Positions 10,256 through 23,900 of a stretch of DNA of 64,000 nucleotides are shown here, piece after piece; positions within the stretch are counted from its first letter, which is position 1; each line of letters opens with the position of its first letter. The stretch covers positions 1,116,001-1,180,000 of the forward strand of contig NW_026570224.1 in the NCBI RefSeq assembly GCF_019649055.1. The letters run 5' to 3'. The notes under the pieces were generated by a model. It was not told the DNA's origin. It saw nothing but the letters and a program-made list of their open reading frames with translations, and did not search any database. This DNA is from Paramacrobiotus metropolitanus (taxonomy: Eukaryota > Tardigrada > Eutardigrada > Parachela > Macrobiotidae). Made by a program: the position numbers and the translations under genes.

Positions 10256-12352
10256 AATTAGCTGGTGTGGGAGATACACGTGCTGCGTATAGACTATGAA
10301 GAGAAAATCGGATCGGATCTGGCATTCCATGGCTGCACCTCGTTAATCGTTTACTCTTTGGCTGAACTGTGTAAATCTGTGCTTACATCTTTTTGAAAAA
10401 CATTAACAGATTGACGAAGTATGTGGGCAAAGCTATAAATGGAATTAGACTATAGAAGGAAGTAGTGAAAAGGCTGTTTTGGTTTATTAATGTGATATCT
10501 TTTATCTCCGTGTGTACCGTCGATATCTTATTAAATTGCGAGGTTTGCAATTTTCCATGTGCATGAAAATCAAATGGGCGAATAACAAACTGCAAAGCAT
10601 GCTACGGCTCGCGATTAGCAGAAATGTCGCCAGCGGAAACATTTCAAAAAATCTTTCCTGAACGCTGTGGTGCTCTGTTTGTAGAAAAGCAAAAAACCTT
10701 GAATGAACAAAGACAAAACATGATATAAATCTAAGAATGCAAATTAATCATGGGAATAAAGTTGATTTAATTATGAGTTGACATGTTACAGTAGAAGCTA
10801 CGGGCTACCGTAGATTAATTATTACGCATTACTTCGGACAAGACTTGCGTTATGATTGTCTTCGTCTTTAAAATGACAGCCTATTGAACATCCAATCCAA
10901 AGTCTGAGTAACAGTACGGTATATGGTACAATGCTGAAATTAAAACATATAATTATAATATACGTACAACGTACTGTACCTACGTAGATTATTGTACAGT
11001 CATAACAAAATATAAAATTATACAGTAAGTACCTATGTACAACTGCACCGGCATCGATGGTAGGGAGCACAGCTTTATGCAAGATGTCCACATATGTGAA
11101 TTAGGTGAATTAGCCTGGGCCCTATACGACTATACGTGCTTACGAGAGCCGTAATTTTTGTATAAGTAAAATAATTTTATTTATAAGAGTAATCTGATTT
11201 GAATGAGTTAAGTACTTGTATTCAAGGCGGAAAGGCGGGGAAGCATATATATGTGACTCTCCCAGACTAACAAAATCGTGGTACAGTTACTACAGTATGT
11301 ACTACGTACCGTAATAAAGTAACGAGAAAACGATAAGAAGGCAACGAAAGTTATTCATGCAAAGAACAAACGTCTACTTAAGGTTAGGAGATGGGAAATG
11401 GGTTCTGGTCACTTCAGGCTTTTTTTGGAAATAAGTCTGTGGCAGATGAATCGAATCCAGAATTTTAGTGGATCGCGACTCTGACCTTTTGAAATCTTGT
11501 CCTCCAGACTCCAGAGAGCCGAATACCGACTCCAGATGCACCGGAAACTCACGATCAGAAGACACAAAAGGCTGTGTTACTTATTGTTAATTAATTTCGA
11601 ATTCAGGTATTGTATAACTATTCTAGTGCTGCAGTTTTTTTGTGTACAGGGTCTTAACATTTGAAATGCAAAAGTTAATCAGAGATCCTTAGTCAATAAA
11701 ACCGAAATACTGCTTTGTCTAACTGCAGTACAAAATGTTATTATTGTACAGTTTGCACTCGTACAACTGTACAAGTGCAGACTGTACAGTATACCACCTA
11801 CACCTGTGAAAGATAATCTGAATCCAACCGCACAGAGTATTAATTATTATACAAAATTTTTAATTTATTCAAATAAGTACATAAATAACATAAAACGAAA
11901 GAGTACGAGTGCAGTACATTGCACTATACTATATTTCCCAATACGGTAGGTGTGACTTGTGACGTTGTGAGTGCACAGCTGATCCAGCCGCAGACTGATC
12001 GATCCAGGCACGAGATGGTAGATCAGTACAGACTTCAGTACAGACTGTACTTGCTCGTATGATCGTAGCTATGTTCATAACAACTGTGGAACCGGTTTTA
12101 GCCAGAAAAGAAAATTTCTTGAATTGTTGCGGCCTAGCGTAGTCGTCGAGAACGATTCCACGGGCGTGGTGGTACTTCGCTGTCCTACTTGTTTTAGCTA
12201 CGAATTCTACAGGAAAAAAGGTACGCTTGAAGAAACGGGCCAAACGGCTGTCAGTTGGGAAGCAACTCCGGTATGGTTCTTCTCCTCACGTTCAAGCACA
12301 TTAAGAATCGCACTTTGTAGTTAAATCACTGCAAGCAGCAAGCCCACTCAAC
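10256..12352. other. Intergenic stretch, no gene seen
   Basis: About 2.1 kb between the seven-helix gene and NAGK. It is AT-rich and dense in GTAC/TACG words (notably 10900-11050 and 11270-11310). The open frames present lack splice support or recognisable motifs. The NAGK promoter should lie in the last few hundred bases. Confidence 0.4.
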
Positions 12353-14294
12353 ATGCCACCGACGGAAGGATCTGAGAAGTACTTTGTCGGCGTGGAAGGC
12401 GGCGGTACCTCCTCGAACGCCGTCCTGCTGAGCAGCAAGGCTGAAGTGCTGGCCACCAGCAAGGGCGACACCACCAACATGTGGAACATCGGCATTCCAG
12501 CCACTTGTGCAAATATCTGGGCCATGGTTGTCGATCTGCGCAAGCAGGCAGGCCTGCCGGACGGAGAGAAGATCGCGGGAATTGATTGTGCCTGTCGGGT
12601 GCGGACGATGACACGGAGAACAAGAAACTCGTGGATGCCCTGGACAAGGAATATCATCTGGCAGAGCAATATGTCATTGAGGCGGACACCATTGGGTCGC
12701 TGGCCACGGCTCTTCCTGATCTGTCCGGGATCGTTTTAATTTCAGGTAATTAATGAATTGCAGTTTGAAGTTTTGGTTTTGCTGTCGTAATTTTTGTCAC
12801 TGCTTTGCGTTTTCCTTTGAGTTTTTCGGTTTATTATGCTTATTTGTCATTTGCTCCAGTGCGCTTTAACTAATTGAGTGAATTTTCAATTTTTGGTGGC
12901 GCAAACGCGCCTTCTAGACAAACTCGTATGCGCTGTATGAATCAGCAGTTTTTGCCTTGAAGTCATTTCTAGAACATTTTTGTGCAAATAATTGCTCACG
13001 TTATCTGCGTGCTGCATAAGCATAGATAGCGTAAAGTAAACCGCATATACCGCTTGTCAAATTATCAATCAAAGATGGAAGTGGAACTCATTTGTTTGAT
13101 AATGACTTCCTTATATAATATTTTAATTCTTATTATTGCCTTATTCATTAATATTAATCAGCAATGAATTATTGCACTACAGCTAACTTAAGAGTTTTCG
13201 TTCTGTTAGAAATGTTTTGTTTCCGATGCGGCAAACCGTTGTTTCAGCATATTATTTCACATCCAAAGTATGGATTTCAAAGATGTAGCTTATGAACAGG
13301 CACCGGCTCGAATTGCGTTTTGCGCAATCCGGATGGAAGCACTGTCAAATGTGGTGGATGGGGTCATTTACTGGGCGACGAAGGCTCGGCGTACTGGATA
13401 GCCTTGCGCGCCGTGAAGATTCTCTTTGACCATGACGATAATTACCGTTTAAGTGATTTCAACGCGGATAAACTGCGAAAGCATGTTTTCAAATTTTTCA
13501 ACGTGAAGCAGCGCTCCGAAATTCTGCCGTATTTCTACGCACCTTTCCAGAAGTCTGCTATTGCCAATATGGCAGCGGCCATTGCCGACGGAGCAACCGA
13601 GAACGACCCCCTGTGTAAATTTTTGTATCAGGATGCCGGAAAACGTCTGGCACAACACATTAAAGCTATTACGCCGCACATTTCCCATGAGTTGCTGCAG
13701 AAAAACGGCGGAGTCCCGGTGGTTTGTGTGGGATCTGTCTGGAAAAGCTGGCAACATCTGCATGATGGTAAATAAATCGCATGACAATAATATTATTAGT
13801 AATGCTAGTTTGAAGCACGACTGCTGTGGAACTTTGTCACTGCATATTATTGACTATGATAATTTTAGTGTGTGCTTTTAAGCAATAATACCAGAAAGTT
13901 TTTACGACAATCTTGCAAACCAGTTCGATGAAGAGGTACCCAGAAGTGGTTGTAATTTTTTGTGGCGTTAGTAGTTTTTGGATAATTACAAAACGATTTT
14001 GAAATGAAAACAAAAAAAGCTACTAAAAATAATGATGTTGTTTGAAAGGTGATTGGGTTGTTTCTTTTAGGCTTTTTGGAAGGGCTCGATCACTGTATTC
14101 CGGCTCTTCGTCTAATGCGCCTCAGTGGCTCATCAGCATATGGCGCGGCTTACTTAGCTGGTTTGAAGTACGGGGTGCGATTGCCCATCGATCATCTTCG
14201 CCCCACTGAATTGTTTTACGAGTTCGATGGCGCTACTTGCTCCTTGGAGGAGAGCAAAAAAGATGCGCTGGATCCGCGAACGCAAGCACACTGA
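12353..14294 (+). CDS. NAGK: N-acetyl-D-glucosamine kinase, with one apparent frameshift
   Basis: NAGK phosphorylates GlcNAc with ATP to GlcNAc-6-phosphate in the cytosol, salvaging amino sugar. Three exons join in phase: 12353-12745, 13300-13767 and 14071-14294, about 361 aa once one base is allowed for (family about 344). Visible family blocks: the N-terminal phosphate loop GVEGGGTSSNAVLL, then LSGADDD, VLISGTGSNC (spanning intron 1), CGGWGHLLGDEGSAYWIALR, VCVGSVWKSW and SGSSAYGAAYLAG. In exon 1 the frame switches near 12584-12590: the first frame reads KIAGI, and the next family block (LCLSGADDD) is in another frame. One missing base near the switch would restore the match. It is an assembly error, a polymorphism or a real lesion. 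The rest of the gene is intact. Confidence 0.9.
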
Positions 14295-17200
14295 GGAATC
14301 TGTGTTGGACGATACTTAGTACGGTGTCCTTCCTGCCCGGCTTCGATTTTCGTGTTTACTGAGAAATCTATGTTTTTCCTTTACTGCTAGAAATAAGCGC
14401 TTTTAGTATACTGCTAGTGCTCGGAGCAGCTTTAGCCTGAATTTTGTGTTACTTTGTTCTAAGCATGCAACAGCTGCAATTTCAACGCATGCACGTTGTA
14501 ATAATTTTGTGTTTTTATTCTTTTATCCTAACCGGTCGCTTGTTAGGTTAGGCACGTTCGTTCTAATGGAGGGATAATTGTGGCTAATCATGGTAAAGTG
14601 TTCATGATACCGGTATTGCCAAGCGTAACAAATTTTACAGAGCTTAACAAAATTTACAGAGCTGTAAATTTATTCTTCCATTTTGCTATCTCCTCGACTC
14701 TTGAACAAAATACTTCTGGACAAAGGTAACATCTAAAAAGGACATCTGACAACTTCCTCACAGAAAGAGTTTCAAATGCGCATCGAATACAAAAATTCAG
14801 CTCCAGGCAGAGTTAGCCAAAAACTATAGCGGCAAGCAGTCCACTGCAGCAGCGCAACCTATAAAAAACAAACATGTAGCGGGAATTTTTCGGCACAGAA
14901 CTAAACCATAAGGTCTAAACTGCTTCCTAACACGCTCTCGTTCGCTCTTGCCTTTCAACTGGCCTCGTCCTATTCAATACATTATGAATAGACAGGTGGC
15001 GAAAGGCGAAAAAACTTACAAAAACAGAAACATATCACATTCATTAAACACTTACTATTCGCGAATCCTGTGTGAGATGTAAAAGAACCTTCTGGCTAGA
15101 AACTGCAAAATGAAAGTCAACAGTTAACTTCGCAGCGCAACAGTTTTCGAAATGCACAATCATAGTGCGCGAGATAATTATCAGATCTGAATAACAAAAA
15201 TCAGCATTGTTCTCTAAGTTGACGCGCATGAGTTGTATCATCACTAAAGAAGCACACATAATTCCACATTAAAAGAAGCGAAAAATTAAGTATTCACCTT
15301 ATCTAATCCTTCCACGTTAGCGATCTGCAACACAGAACACGTTATGTCCTGCACCTATGTAGGGTGTCGTCTGTTGCGCTTTTTTCGATTTCTTCAAGTT
15401 TTACACATTACGGATTAACAAAACTGGTTGTTAATTAGTGCCTCATAGAGTGTGGGTAGCAGTGCTCAATTCAAGTCATCACACCAGCGTTATCGCCGAT
15501 ATGCTCCTGAACTGCTAATCACAGGCTTTTAATGGTACGAGTAACCATCACATCCCAGAGCAATCACTTTAAGTCAGCATGCATATAATATAACTGCCTA
15601 CCTTTTTGACGACCAATACAATAAACTGAATCTGGTACGGCAGCCCACAGAAGTTCCTAAAAAGAAGCGACATCAACACGACCGTTTATTCTATGCCACA
15701 TAGGAGATTCAAAAACAGTTTTCAGGTAAAAATAGTACTGTAATCAATGCGATTCATGCAAGAGGTGTCAACTCATATTGCTTCATCATATTAGAATCGA
15801 AGAAATTATTTCAGGAAGTGTGGCTCTCAAGTCTCACCTGTATATGAATAGTCGGCCAAGCACCATGATGATTCAAACAACAGCAAGTACCATTCATCAG
15901 GTCTGCACAACAAGAGAATTTTCAATAATGTAGAGTCTACCAAGTGATAAATGCCCACTAATATAACATTATAACGGACAATCAGGGTTAAAAAGCTCGA
16001 TTTCAATGCGTTTAACATCAAAAGGCTCAGAAGTTATCTGTCATCATGGATAAAAGTTGGCATGATGTGGCGAAGCCAGAAGCCTACCTAATGCATCCGT
16101 TGTGAGACTTGTGACAAACCAGTACTCCGGCAAACCTGCAATAATCAATACAGCATTCATTAATCCCAGCACACCAAATCCGAAGAGAGAATCAATGCGT
16201 CAAGTCATTGTACCAATATCAGAAGAACGAAAGTGAAATTTCCATGACACCCGAAAGTGTGTCAAATTTGCAGGATACTCATCCCAGACACGAATGTCAA
16301 AATATCTAGAGAAAATTTGATGAATTCTTACTTTCCAGTTTTAATCTTCACTTAATTGGTTTCCGATCCGGCCGAGACGCCTGTCATGCTTGTATCGACA
16401 CCTGAAAAAAACAACGAAAAATCTAATTACCCATCAATGAAAGTCGAAAATATTTCGCAAACTTCGTTGAGAATATCAGACGTGCGCTTCTACACAGCAT
16501 TTCAGGTCAACGAGACTAAGAATTCATCCAAGCAACACGGCAATGACCACCCAAAAAGATGTTAGACCAACCTACTATCAAACGCGGCTTCCTTGACAAA
16601 GTACACAAGGGCAATATCCTCCATTACCAGTTTCTATAAAACAACGGTTACTAAAAAATTGTGCGATTTCTAGAGGATGGGACTGGTAACAATGACAAGG
16701 GTCGGTTCCAGCACCGAAGGCATGAAATCACCCGCCAACAATCTTCCTCCATAATTAGCATATATGGTATCTCCAAAAAGGAAAACCATACCAAGAAAAG
16801 AGGGCATTTTCTCTGTTTGTCTATTCCGAAATTCTTACCTTATCCTTTCATCACGCAAACCAACAAGAGGGATTCTATGAGGATGCTAAAAAATCGCAAG
16901 GTCAGAACGCTTTAAGAGCTAACACAACGCTTTTAGCGCCATACTCGATCTCAGACATGTTACCAAATTCAAATAATCACAGCGACTCATAAGAGGTGTC
17001 AGAAAGATTTCATCCTTAACGCTAAACGGCGAATGGATTACTACGGTAAAAGTGTGACTCACCTGTTCTCAAACAGCCATCACTCGTGCTCCTAATTTTG
17101 TAACCTAAAAACAGGCATAACATCACCACCGGAATAACGCATCCACATCCCTATTCCCTACGTATGTTGTGCTCAGAGACAATACGAAAAATGAACAAAA

Positions 17201-18394
17201 CAGAACTGGCGAATTCCAAAAATATATAAAAATTCCCGGCGCTCAGTATGTATTTTGTACTTCAGAATTCTGTCAGCGACTCTAGTTTGAGTCATCAATT
17301 GCGCCTTATGCAGAGACAATTTTCATTAAACGCTCAAGGAAGTTCCATTAAAATAAATAACAGCCCATTAAAGCACTGAGTTGCCGCAGGTTGCGCAATC
17401 AGTTGGACCATAGTCAAACAACACCGGTATCGAAGAACCAGACCGTGGGTCTCTAAACACAGTGAAGAGCTACTTACTGAAATCTCTTGAATTTGTCCAC
17501 GGCTAATCACGATTAACAAACCGCAGAAACATTAACGATAAAAAATCTGGCGTAACATTGCGAACAAAAATTACACACCTGTCACAAGTAAGTTCAACTC
17601 AACAGTTCCAATTAGCAAATTACAAATAACACCATACGGTCCATACCGTTTATGGAGACCTGCTACACTGCTGCCGACGCCGCGGGTTGCCGGTTGCTGA
17701 TTTCGTTCAGGTTCCCCATTAGCGCTAATGGAACAAAATTAAATCACAAAGAGATCGAAGCTAACTGGAAACAAATCTAATTAAATTGATTCCGTAACCG
17801 CTTCAGACTTAATATTATGGTCACAACCCTTGAAGGATTCACAAACTCTAGCCTAAGTTCATCATATTAGCGGCCCAAACGTGTTATTAGGAACTGTGTT
17901 CTTCTCGTAGACGATTCAACTTCCGTACTCCAACACTTACCGGCACCGAATATGAAATTCATGGTTTCCTATTTCACACAGGGACCGGTTCTCCGAGACG
18001 TTCAAACAGCAAATTTTCCCGGCTGTGTAAGCAGAAATTCTCGCTTTAAAAAAAGTCTCAAAACCATAATCGCGATTGAACTTTGTAAGAAATTCGTGTG
18101 ATGATCAATACTACTTCAAAAAATCAGAACCAACAGAAACGAATGAAAATGGCTAATTACTCATAAAGTGATGATAAACAGAAATTTTGGTTCTCGAAGA
18201 AAAAATGTGCGGTCGCGATTTGGAAGGCTACGGTATGGCCCAGTTGGGCCGTACGACTGCCTGAAACCAGATACCGTACTGTGCTGTAGCATGATATCCA
18301 GCTACCGAAACACTTGATTGGATCTGCTCCACGAGAGGCGGCGCTACACGTACGCTACACCATATGTTCACAGTCACACCCTATTATGTACCTA
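14295..18394. other. Gene-poor stretch
   Basis: About 4.1 kb downstream of NAGK. Base use on the plus strand is A-rich and T-poor between about 15.0 and 18.2 kb, and several sequences resemble minus-strand splice donors (for example at 15830 and 17057). I could not assemble any reading frame with motifs. A minus-strand ATG frame at about 17.7 kb is only 18 codons. It could be a non-coding transcript or decayed gene. Confidence 0.35.
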
Positions 18395-19369
18395 TTAAGG
18401 CCATGGCTAGTTTGGCTTTATTCAAGAGTCAGATGAAGAAGGTCGGTTTTTTAAGTTTCTTGAAATCGTATTTTCTTTTTTGATACTTTGTTATATCCAG
18501 TTTAAATTGAGAAAAATTCACAACTTAAAACCGGAAAGATTGGCTTTAAACACACAGTTTAAAATGTGAACTGAATAAATCACGCTAAAAAATTAACTAG
18601 TCTTCAGGCAACCATACAGAATTTTAGATAGACCACCCAGAAAATCGTAAACGTAGTCCTCCTGCACCTTGCGAGGGCTTTTTTTGAAAAAAATTTTGTA
18701 AACTTCACAAACTTAAAAAAACACATTTAGGGTTTCGATTTTCGTAAATAACTTGAGTTAAAACATTTTTTTTCAAAATCGCTCTCGCAATTATACTTCT
18801 AAGGCATTTCCACACCCAATGCATCAAGTTTAAAAATTATGTTAGATCGCCTGAATTAGGAGTTAGTTTTCAAACTTTATCTGGTGCAATTTGAACGGTA
18901 GCCTTCGAAAGTTCATGCAAGTTTATATCACTCATGGGCATGTTGACTGTTTCAGCCCACCACACATATCAAACCATAGTGACTATCCAGACAGCCATTG
19001 CCCGCTTCTTACCACACTTGAGTGTGATCAAAATCTATTGTCTTTCGGTGTTTGCTTTGATTCCGCTGACCAGTGCTGTTTTATGGCTAGCAGTAGAACA
19101 AAAGATGCGTAGCCCGATTCTGTGCTCTCCATTGATTTCATCGCAGGTGCGCTAACTTGCATATGCGTTCGTAATGGTGAGCCGGGCCAGTCACTGCTAG
19201 CATCGTTACTCAGTTTAGGCAGCTAACTTAAAAAATTTATATTTCATAACCCTGGAATTTTATCACTTCAATGTTTTTACCATCGGATAGAGCAGTCTTC
19301 AATCTGTAAAGCGCCTTACTTCTGCAAAATGGCCTGTTATGAATAAAGCCGAACTAGCCATGGCCTTAA
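18395..19369. mobile_element. TTAA-flanked non-autonomous DNA transposon
   Basis: Terminal inverted repeats of 26 bases begin GGCCATGGCTAGTT at 18399 and end at 19365, with one mismatch. They are bounded on both sides by TTAA (18395-18398 and 19366-19369). TTAA target duplication is the signature of piggyBac-type elements. The 967-base interior has no transposase-length frame, so this is a MITE-like derivative. Two overlapping plus-strand frames of about 73 codons near 18.9-19.15 kb show no recognisable domain. Confidence 0.75.
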
Positions 19370-19509
19370 GTACTAGTACTTTTTTCCATACTCATATCAA
19401 TTTTATTAACTTGTAATTCACTTAAATATTTTACTTGTAAAATAAAATAACTTTTTTCTGGGTATAAATACGCCGGGAAGCGTCAGAACTTGAGGGATGC
19501 ATTTCAGTG

Positions 19510-19534
19510 CCGGCAAACACTTAGTGTTTGCCGG
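19510..19534. repeat. Perfect 11-bp inverted repeat
   Basis: CCGGCAAACAC and its exact complement are separated by TTA. It forms a GC-rich hairpin in an AT-rich setting, 140 bases beyond the transposon remnant. Confidence 0.7.
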
Positions 19535-19825
19535 TGTACGAGTATAGCAACTACTGTTGTCTTCGTTTTATAAGAGTACTTACGTTAAAACTTTTTTTTA
19601 CAGTATGCTGTGTAGTTTTTCAATTATCAAACAACTGTTCACAGAAAAATTTCACAACAACTTCAGAAACGATCACATTAAGCATCAATCGACAGAGGCG
19701 GCCTAATCACAGAGAAAATTTGGTCTAAAACTTCATCGTTTCCGCTGTTCGGTTAAACGAGCAGCGGAAAATACAAAGAACGGGTTTTAAGGACCAGAAA
19801 TCGTTTTGTGTAATACGAGTACTTC

Positions 19826-20402
19826 TATATATGATACAAGCCCAGCACGGATGAATATTGGCCGATGACTATTAAAAACTAAGTAATTCCAAGGATGTGT
19901 TGCTTTGCGATCGCTTACAGACTGTCATAATAATTATTAATAAACCCGTACGTATGTTTAGTAATATTATGATACACTTTACATAAGTTAATCGAAACAC
20001 GGACTGTCCACTTGTACATACAGTACATAACTTGCAATGATCACTAGCGTGATGATGACTAACGTGTTAAGTTAAGTACGTACATAAATTTTTACTTTGT
20101 ATTGTACTCGTACTTATTGTTAAGTAGCAGCTCAAAATATAGATATTTCTTGTGTTTTCGGTCAAGTTGTGTTAGAACAGTGTGCATTTCTTATCGCGTC
20201 AAGGGTAACAAGCTTATGATTGACCACTGGACCTAGACAAATGATTTTGGCAAAAATTCAACAATCTTGGATCCACCGCTACACCTAGAAAATTTTGATG
20301 TACGTACTTTAAAGCAACAAAATTGGTGAAGTAGAAGCCGAGATCCTTTGCCTCAAAGGACAGAGGCCGAAGTCCTGGCACAGATAATCAGTATTCATAT
20401 AA
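19826..20402 (+). repeat. Dispersed repeat, copy A
   Basis: This ~575-base segment matches, in reverse orientation, the copies at 52277-53432. Shared blocks include the ends (gcccagcacggatgaatatt near 19840, and the tail near 20380-20400 ending in tattcatata) and the interior aagtccgaggcctttgag-like segment near 20350. No coding capacity is seen. It is a medium-copy interspersed repeat of unknown class. Confidence 0.75.
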
Positions 20403-20944
20403 CCAGTTACCATTCATAACGATTCATGAAATAATTATTTATCTGAAGAATGTTCACAGAGGAAAGCAGCAGGAAAGCGCCCTTGAAATGCTATAACAAA
20501 CGAAGTTCCGAAAAGCACTTACATAGATACAAAGCGATGAAGCAACAGGAATGACCTCAACAGTCTACATCGTTTTGGAAAAACATGGATCCAAACAATC
20601 ACATTCATGATTTATAGAGTTATTCTGAGAGGCTAAACCAGAAACAGCAGGTCTCCCATGTCAAAAACAAACAACACAACAGCAAACACAAGTAGTTACA
20701 ACTTTATAATACAGAGCATAAACGAGGTAAACGAATTTGACAGCTGACACAAACTACCAAAAATATTAAAATATGCACCTATCTTCCAGTTAATGCGGGC
20801 CCAAAACATCGCAGAAATTATGCGCGAAAATCTTCAGAACTGAAGAACCACAGCGAACCAGATAAACATGCTGAATGCAGCACACAGAAGACGGAATAAT
20901 ACGGATCATTAAAAAGCTAAGACGTTAAGAGCGATGGTTACTTT
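20403..20944. other. 3' flank of CAD
   Basis: About 540 AT-rich bases between the dispersed repeat and the CAD stop codon. It presumably contains the CAD 3' UTR. Nothing else was seen. Confidence 0.4.
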
Positions 20945-23900
20945 TCAAAACGTAACGCCGCTTGCCGCCAGGCCCTCCCGGCCTTTCAGTAACGCAACCA
21001 AGAGTGCCATCCGCACATAAAGCCCATTCTCAGCCTGCCGGAAATAAGCCGCGCGCGGATCGCTATCCACTTCTGTGGCGATTTCCTCCAACCGTGGCAG
21101 GGGATGCATCACCCGCATCTTCGGTCCATCTCGTCCTTCCTCCAGCGCCTGCGTCATCATCGCTGGTGTAAGGATGAATTTCCCACAGGCCGCTCGGTAC
21201 TCCGCCTCGGACGCAAAGCGCTCCTGTTGAATTCGCGTCATGTAGAGAATATTCGTATCAGGCAGGGCCTCTTCCAGATTCTCAAATGTTTTCTGAGTCA
21301 CACCACGGGCGGTAAGGAAATCTCTGATCTCTTCCGGCATCTCCAGACCCGGGGGGCAGAGGTAGCGCACCTCCTGAACGCGGTAGAGTGTCAACAGCTT
21401 AGCCAATGAGTGCACGGTGCGGCCGTGCTTCAAGTCGCCCACCATCGTGATAATCAGTTTGTTCACCGTGCCGATCTCGTCCCAGATGGTAAACACGTCC
21501 AGCAACGCTTGTGACGGATGCTCGCCGACCTTAACCAAACACCAAAATTAATCAGACAAATTTTCGGTATTTAAAGAACTGAATAATAACAACTGGCTAA
21601 CGGAGTTCAAGAAGATTAATGACAATTACCCCGTCCCCAGCGTTTATAAACGCTTTGGATCCACAGCGTTCCGCCGCTTTCTTTGCCGCACCCGGCAAGT
21701 AATGTCGCTGCACAACAACGTCACAGTAACTGGCCATCATACTGGCAGTGTCCTCGAGGGATTCGCCTTTTTTCACTGACGAGGTATCCGGATTGACATA
21801 CAATACATTTCCGCCCAGGCTATAGAAAAAGGAGCTATTAACCACAATACGAGACATGATCATACAAAATAGCTCTACCGCATCATAGCCGCAGCGAAGC
21901 TGTTCATGGTTCTGGTGCTAGCTTCATAAAATATGCACGCCATGATTTTTCCAACCAGCAACGGTTCCACGTTAATATTCTTCCGCAAGGTATCTTTGAA
22001 CTTTTTTGCCAAACGAAATAAAGCTGCCAGCTGCTGTTTTTGGAACATGCTGACAGAAACGACATGGTGGCTAGATAGAACAGGTTGCAAGGCGTTGATT
22101 GAGGGTGTAACACTTAACGCCGGATGCAGCGGCACGAGGGGCGATGCGGAACGCGAACCACCCACTCCATCCATGGCAGCCAGCTGATGATTCACATCCG
22201 GCATGGATTCACTCAACATTCGCGATCGCTCTCGGCCAAAGCGCGCTGCTTTCTGTGGAGACTCGCCGGGTGCTGAGCCGGGAGTAGCTTCAGGTGGAAA
22301 CCCATTCGGCAAATGGAAGTCCTGTGCAAAACATCGTCAGACAAATATTTAGTGGTAAAAAATATCAGATTGTTAGTAATACAGCACCCTCTTGAACAAG
22401 CCGGTTTACATCAATGCAAACCTAGTGGTACTATTAAAACGCTTTTGCTTCAGCTGTCAAGTACACTTTCTGGGATTGCGGCTACCTGGTTACCGCAGAT
22501 GTCATATTAGATTTACATCCAAAACGTCTGTTACGGTATCAGTACTCACCTGCGGAGTAGCTACGCGTTCCAAGCGTGGGCGGTGCGTGACTTCAAAGTC
22601 ATAACGATCGCTACGCACATCTCGTCCATACCCCGGCTGACCCACCAACTGCCCATCCACAAAAACATCCTCTCCGCGCAAATGAACACGTCTGACTTTG
22701 CCCCGAACAGACCAGCCCTCGAACGGCGTCCACTGGCATTTGGTGAACAACGGTGCACCCTGTCCTCCAATCACCCACTCCGCATCCAAGTCCACTTCTA
22801 CGTACGTGTCCGGTTGTTCCGGAAGGCCGAAGATCCGGCGCGGATTGTCATACAGCTTTGTAATAATGTCTTGCAATGTGAGACGTTCCTCGTGAACGGC
22901 GGTCAGCAGGAGAGGAAGCATGGTTTCCAAACCGGGAAAACCTTTCGTAAAGCATTCCGATAAACAAATCTGGTTTGTCAGAAACAGATCTTTCTGGCAC
23001 CAACCTGGTGGAGATTTGTTGCTCTCTTTTTCACTAACTGTATGGGGGGCGTGGTCGGTAGCGAAACAATCAATAACATCTAAATTTGTCCACAGTGCCT
23101 CCTGATCCTCTCTCGTAGCCAACGGCGGCTTCACTGCACCACGACATTTCATCGGCTCGGTTTGCAAATCTTCTTGCGTCAAAAACAAATGGTGTGGTGC
23201 CACTTCACAAGTAACTTTCGTTCCCTGCGCTTTTGCTTTTTTGATCAACAGGATTTCATCGCGTCTAGAAATCATGCAAGCGGTCAACAATTATGCGCAA
23301 CCCATACTGAACCTTACGTACTAACCTGCTCACATGGCAGCAATGTACTGGCCGGTCGTACAAATGCGCATACAACAAAACTGCTGCCAGAGTGGGGCCT
23401 TCCGCATGGACGCAAATCAGCCGGTCCTTGGGGAACTTTTGAAAATGAGCCATCCACGAGGTCATATCCGGCAGGAGAAGTGTTGAATTTGTTTCGTTCA
23501 AGTACATCTTCAGTGCTACTGCCTAATGACGCAAAAACAAAAAATACTAAAGCAACAACAGTCACACGGATCACGATAAGTTGTACTTAGTTTGTACCTC
23601 ACGAGCCAGATCTCGCAAAACCGGCGCGTTGTCTTCATTGGCACCCAAAAACAGTCCGTAATCACATCGTGCCTTTTCTGCGGCCAACTTCTGCACCATC
23701 GTCAGACTCTTTCTGTCCGTAATGGAGGGGTTGGTATTGGGCATGCACAGCACCATTGTCACACCACCAGCCAAGGCGGCTGCTGTGCCACTTTCGAAAT
23801 CTTCCTTGTGTGTCGCTCCCGGTTCCCTAGGGTACCATAACTCTGGGTAATATCGTTGGCTAACTCCCCAGCATAAACGCTTACCTCAAATGAACATGGA

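Noticed and set aside
20962-21409. Plus-strand frames opposite CAD (and similar ones to about 30 kb)
   Set aside because: They are antisense shadows of strongly conserved CAD exons.
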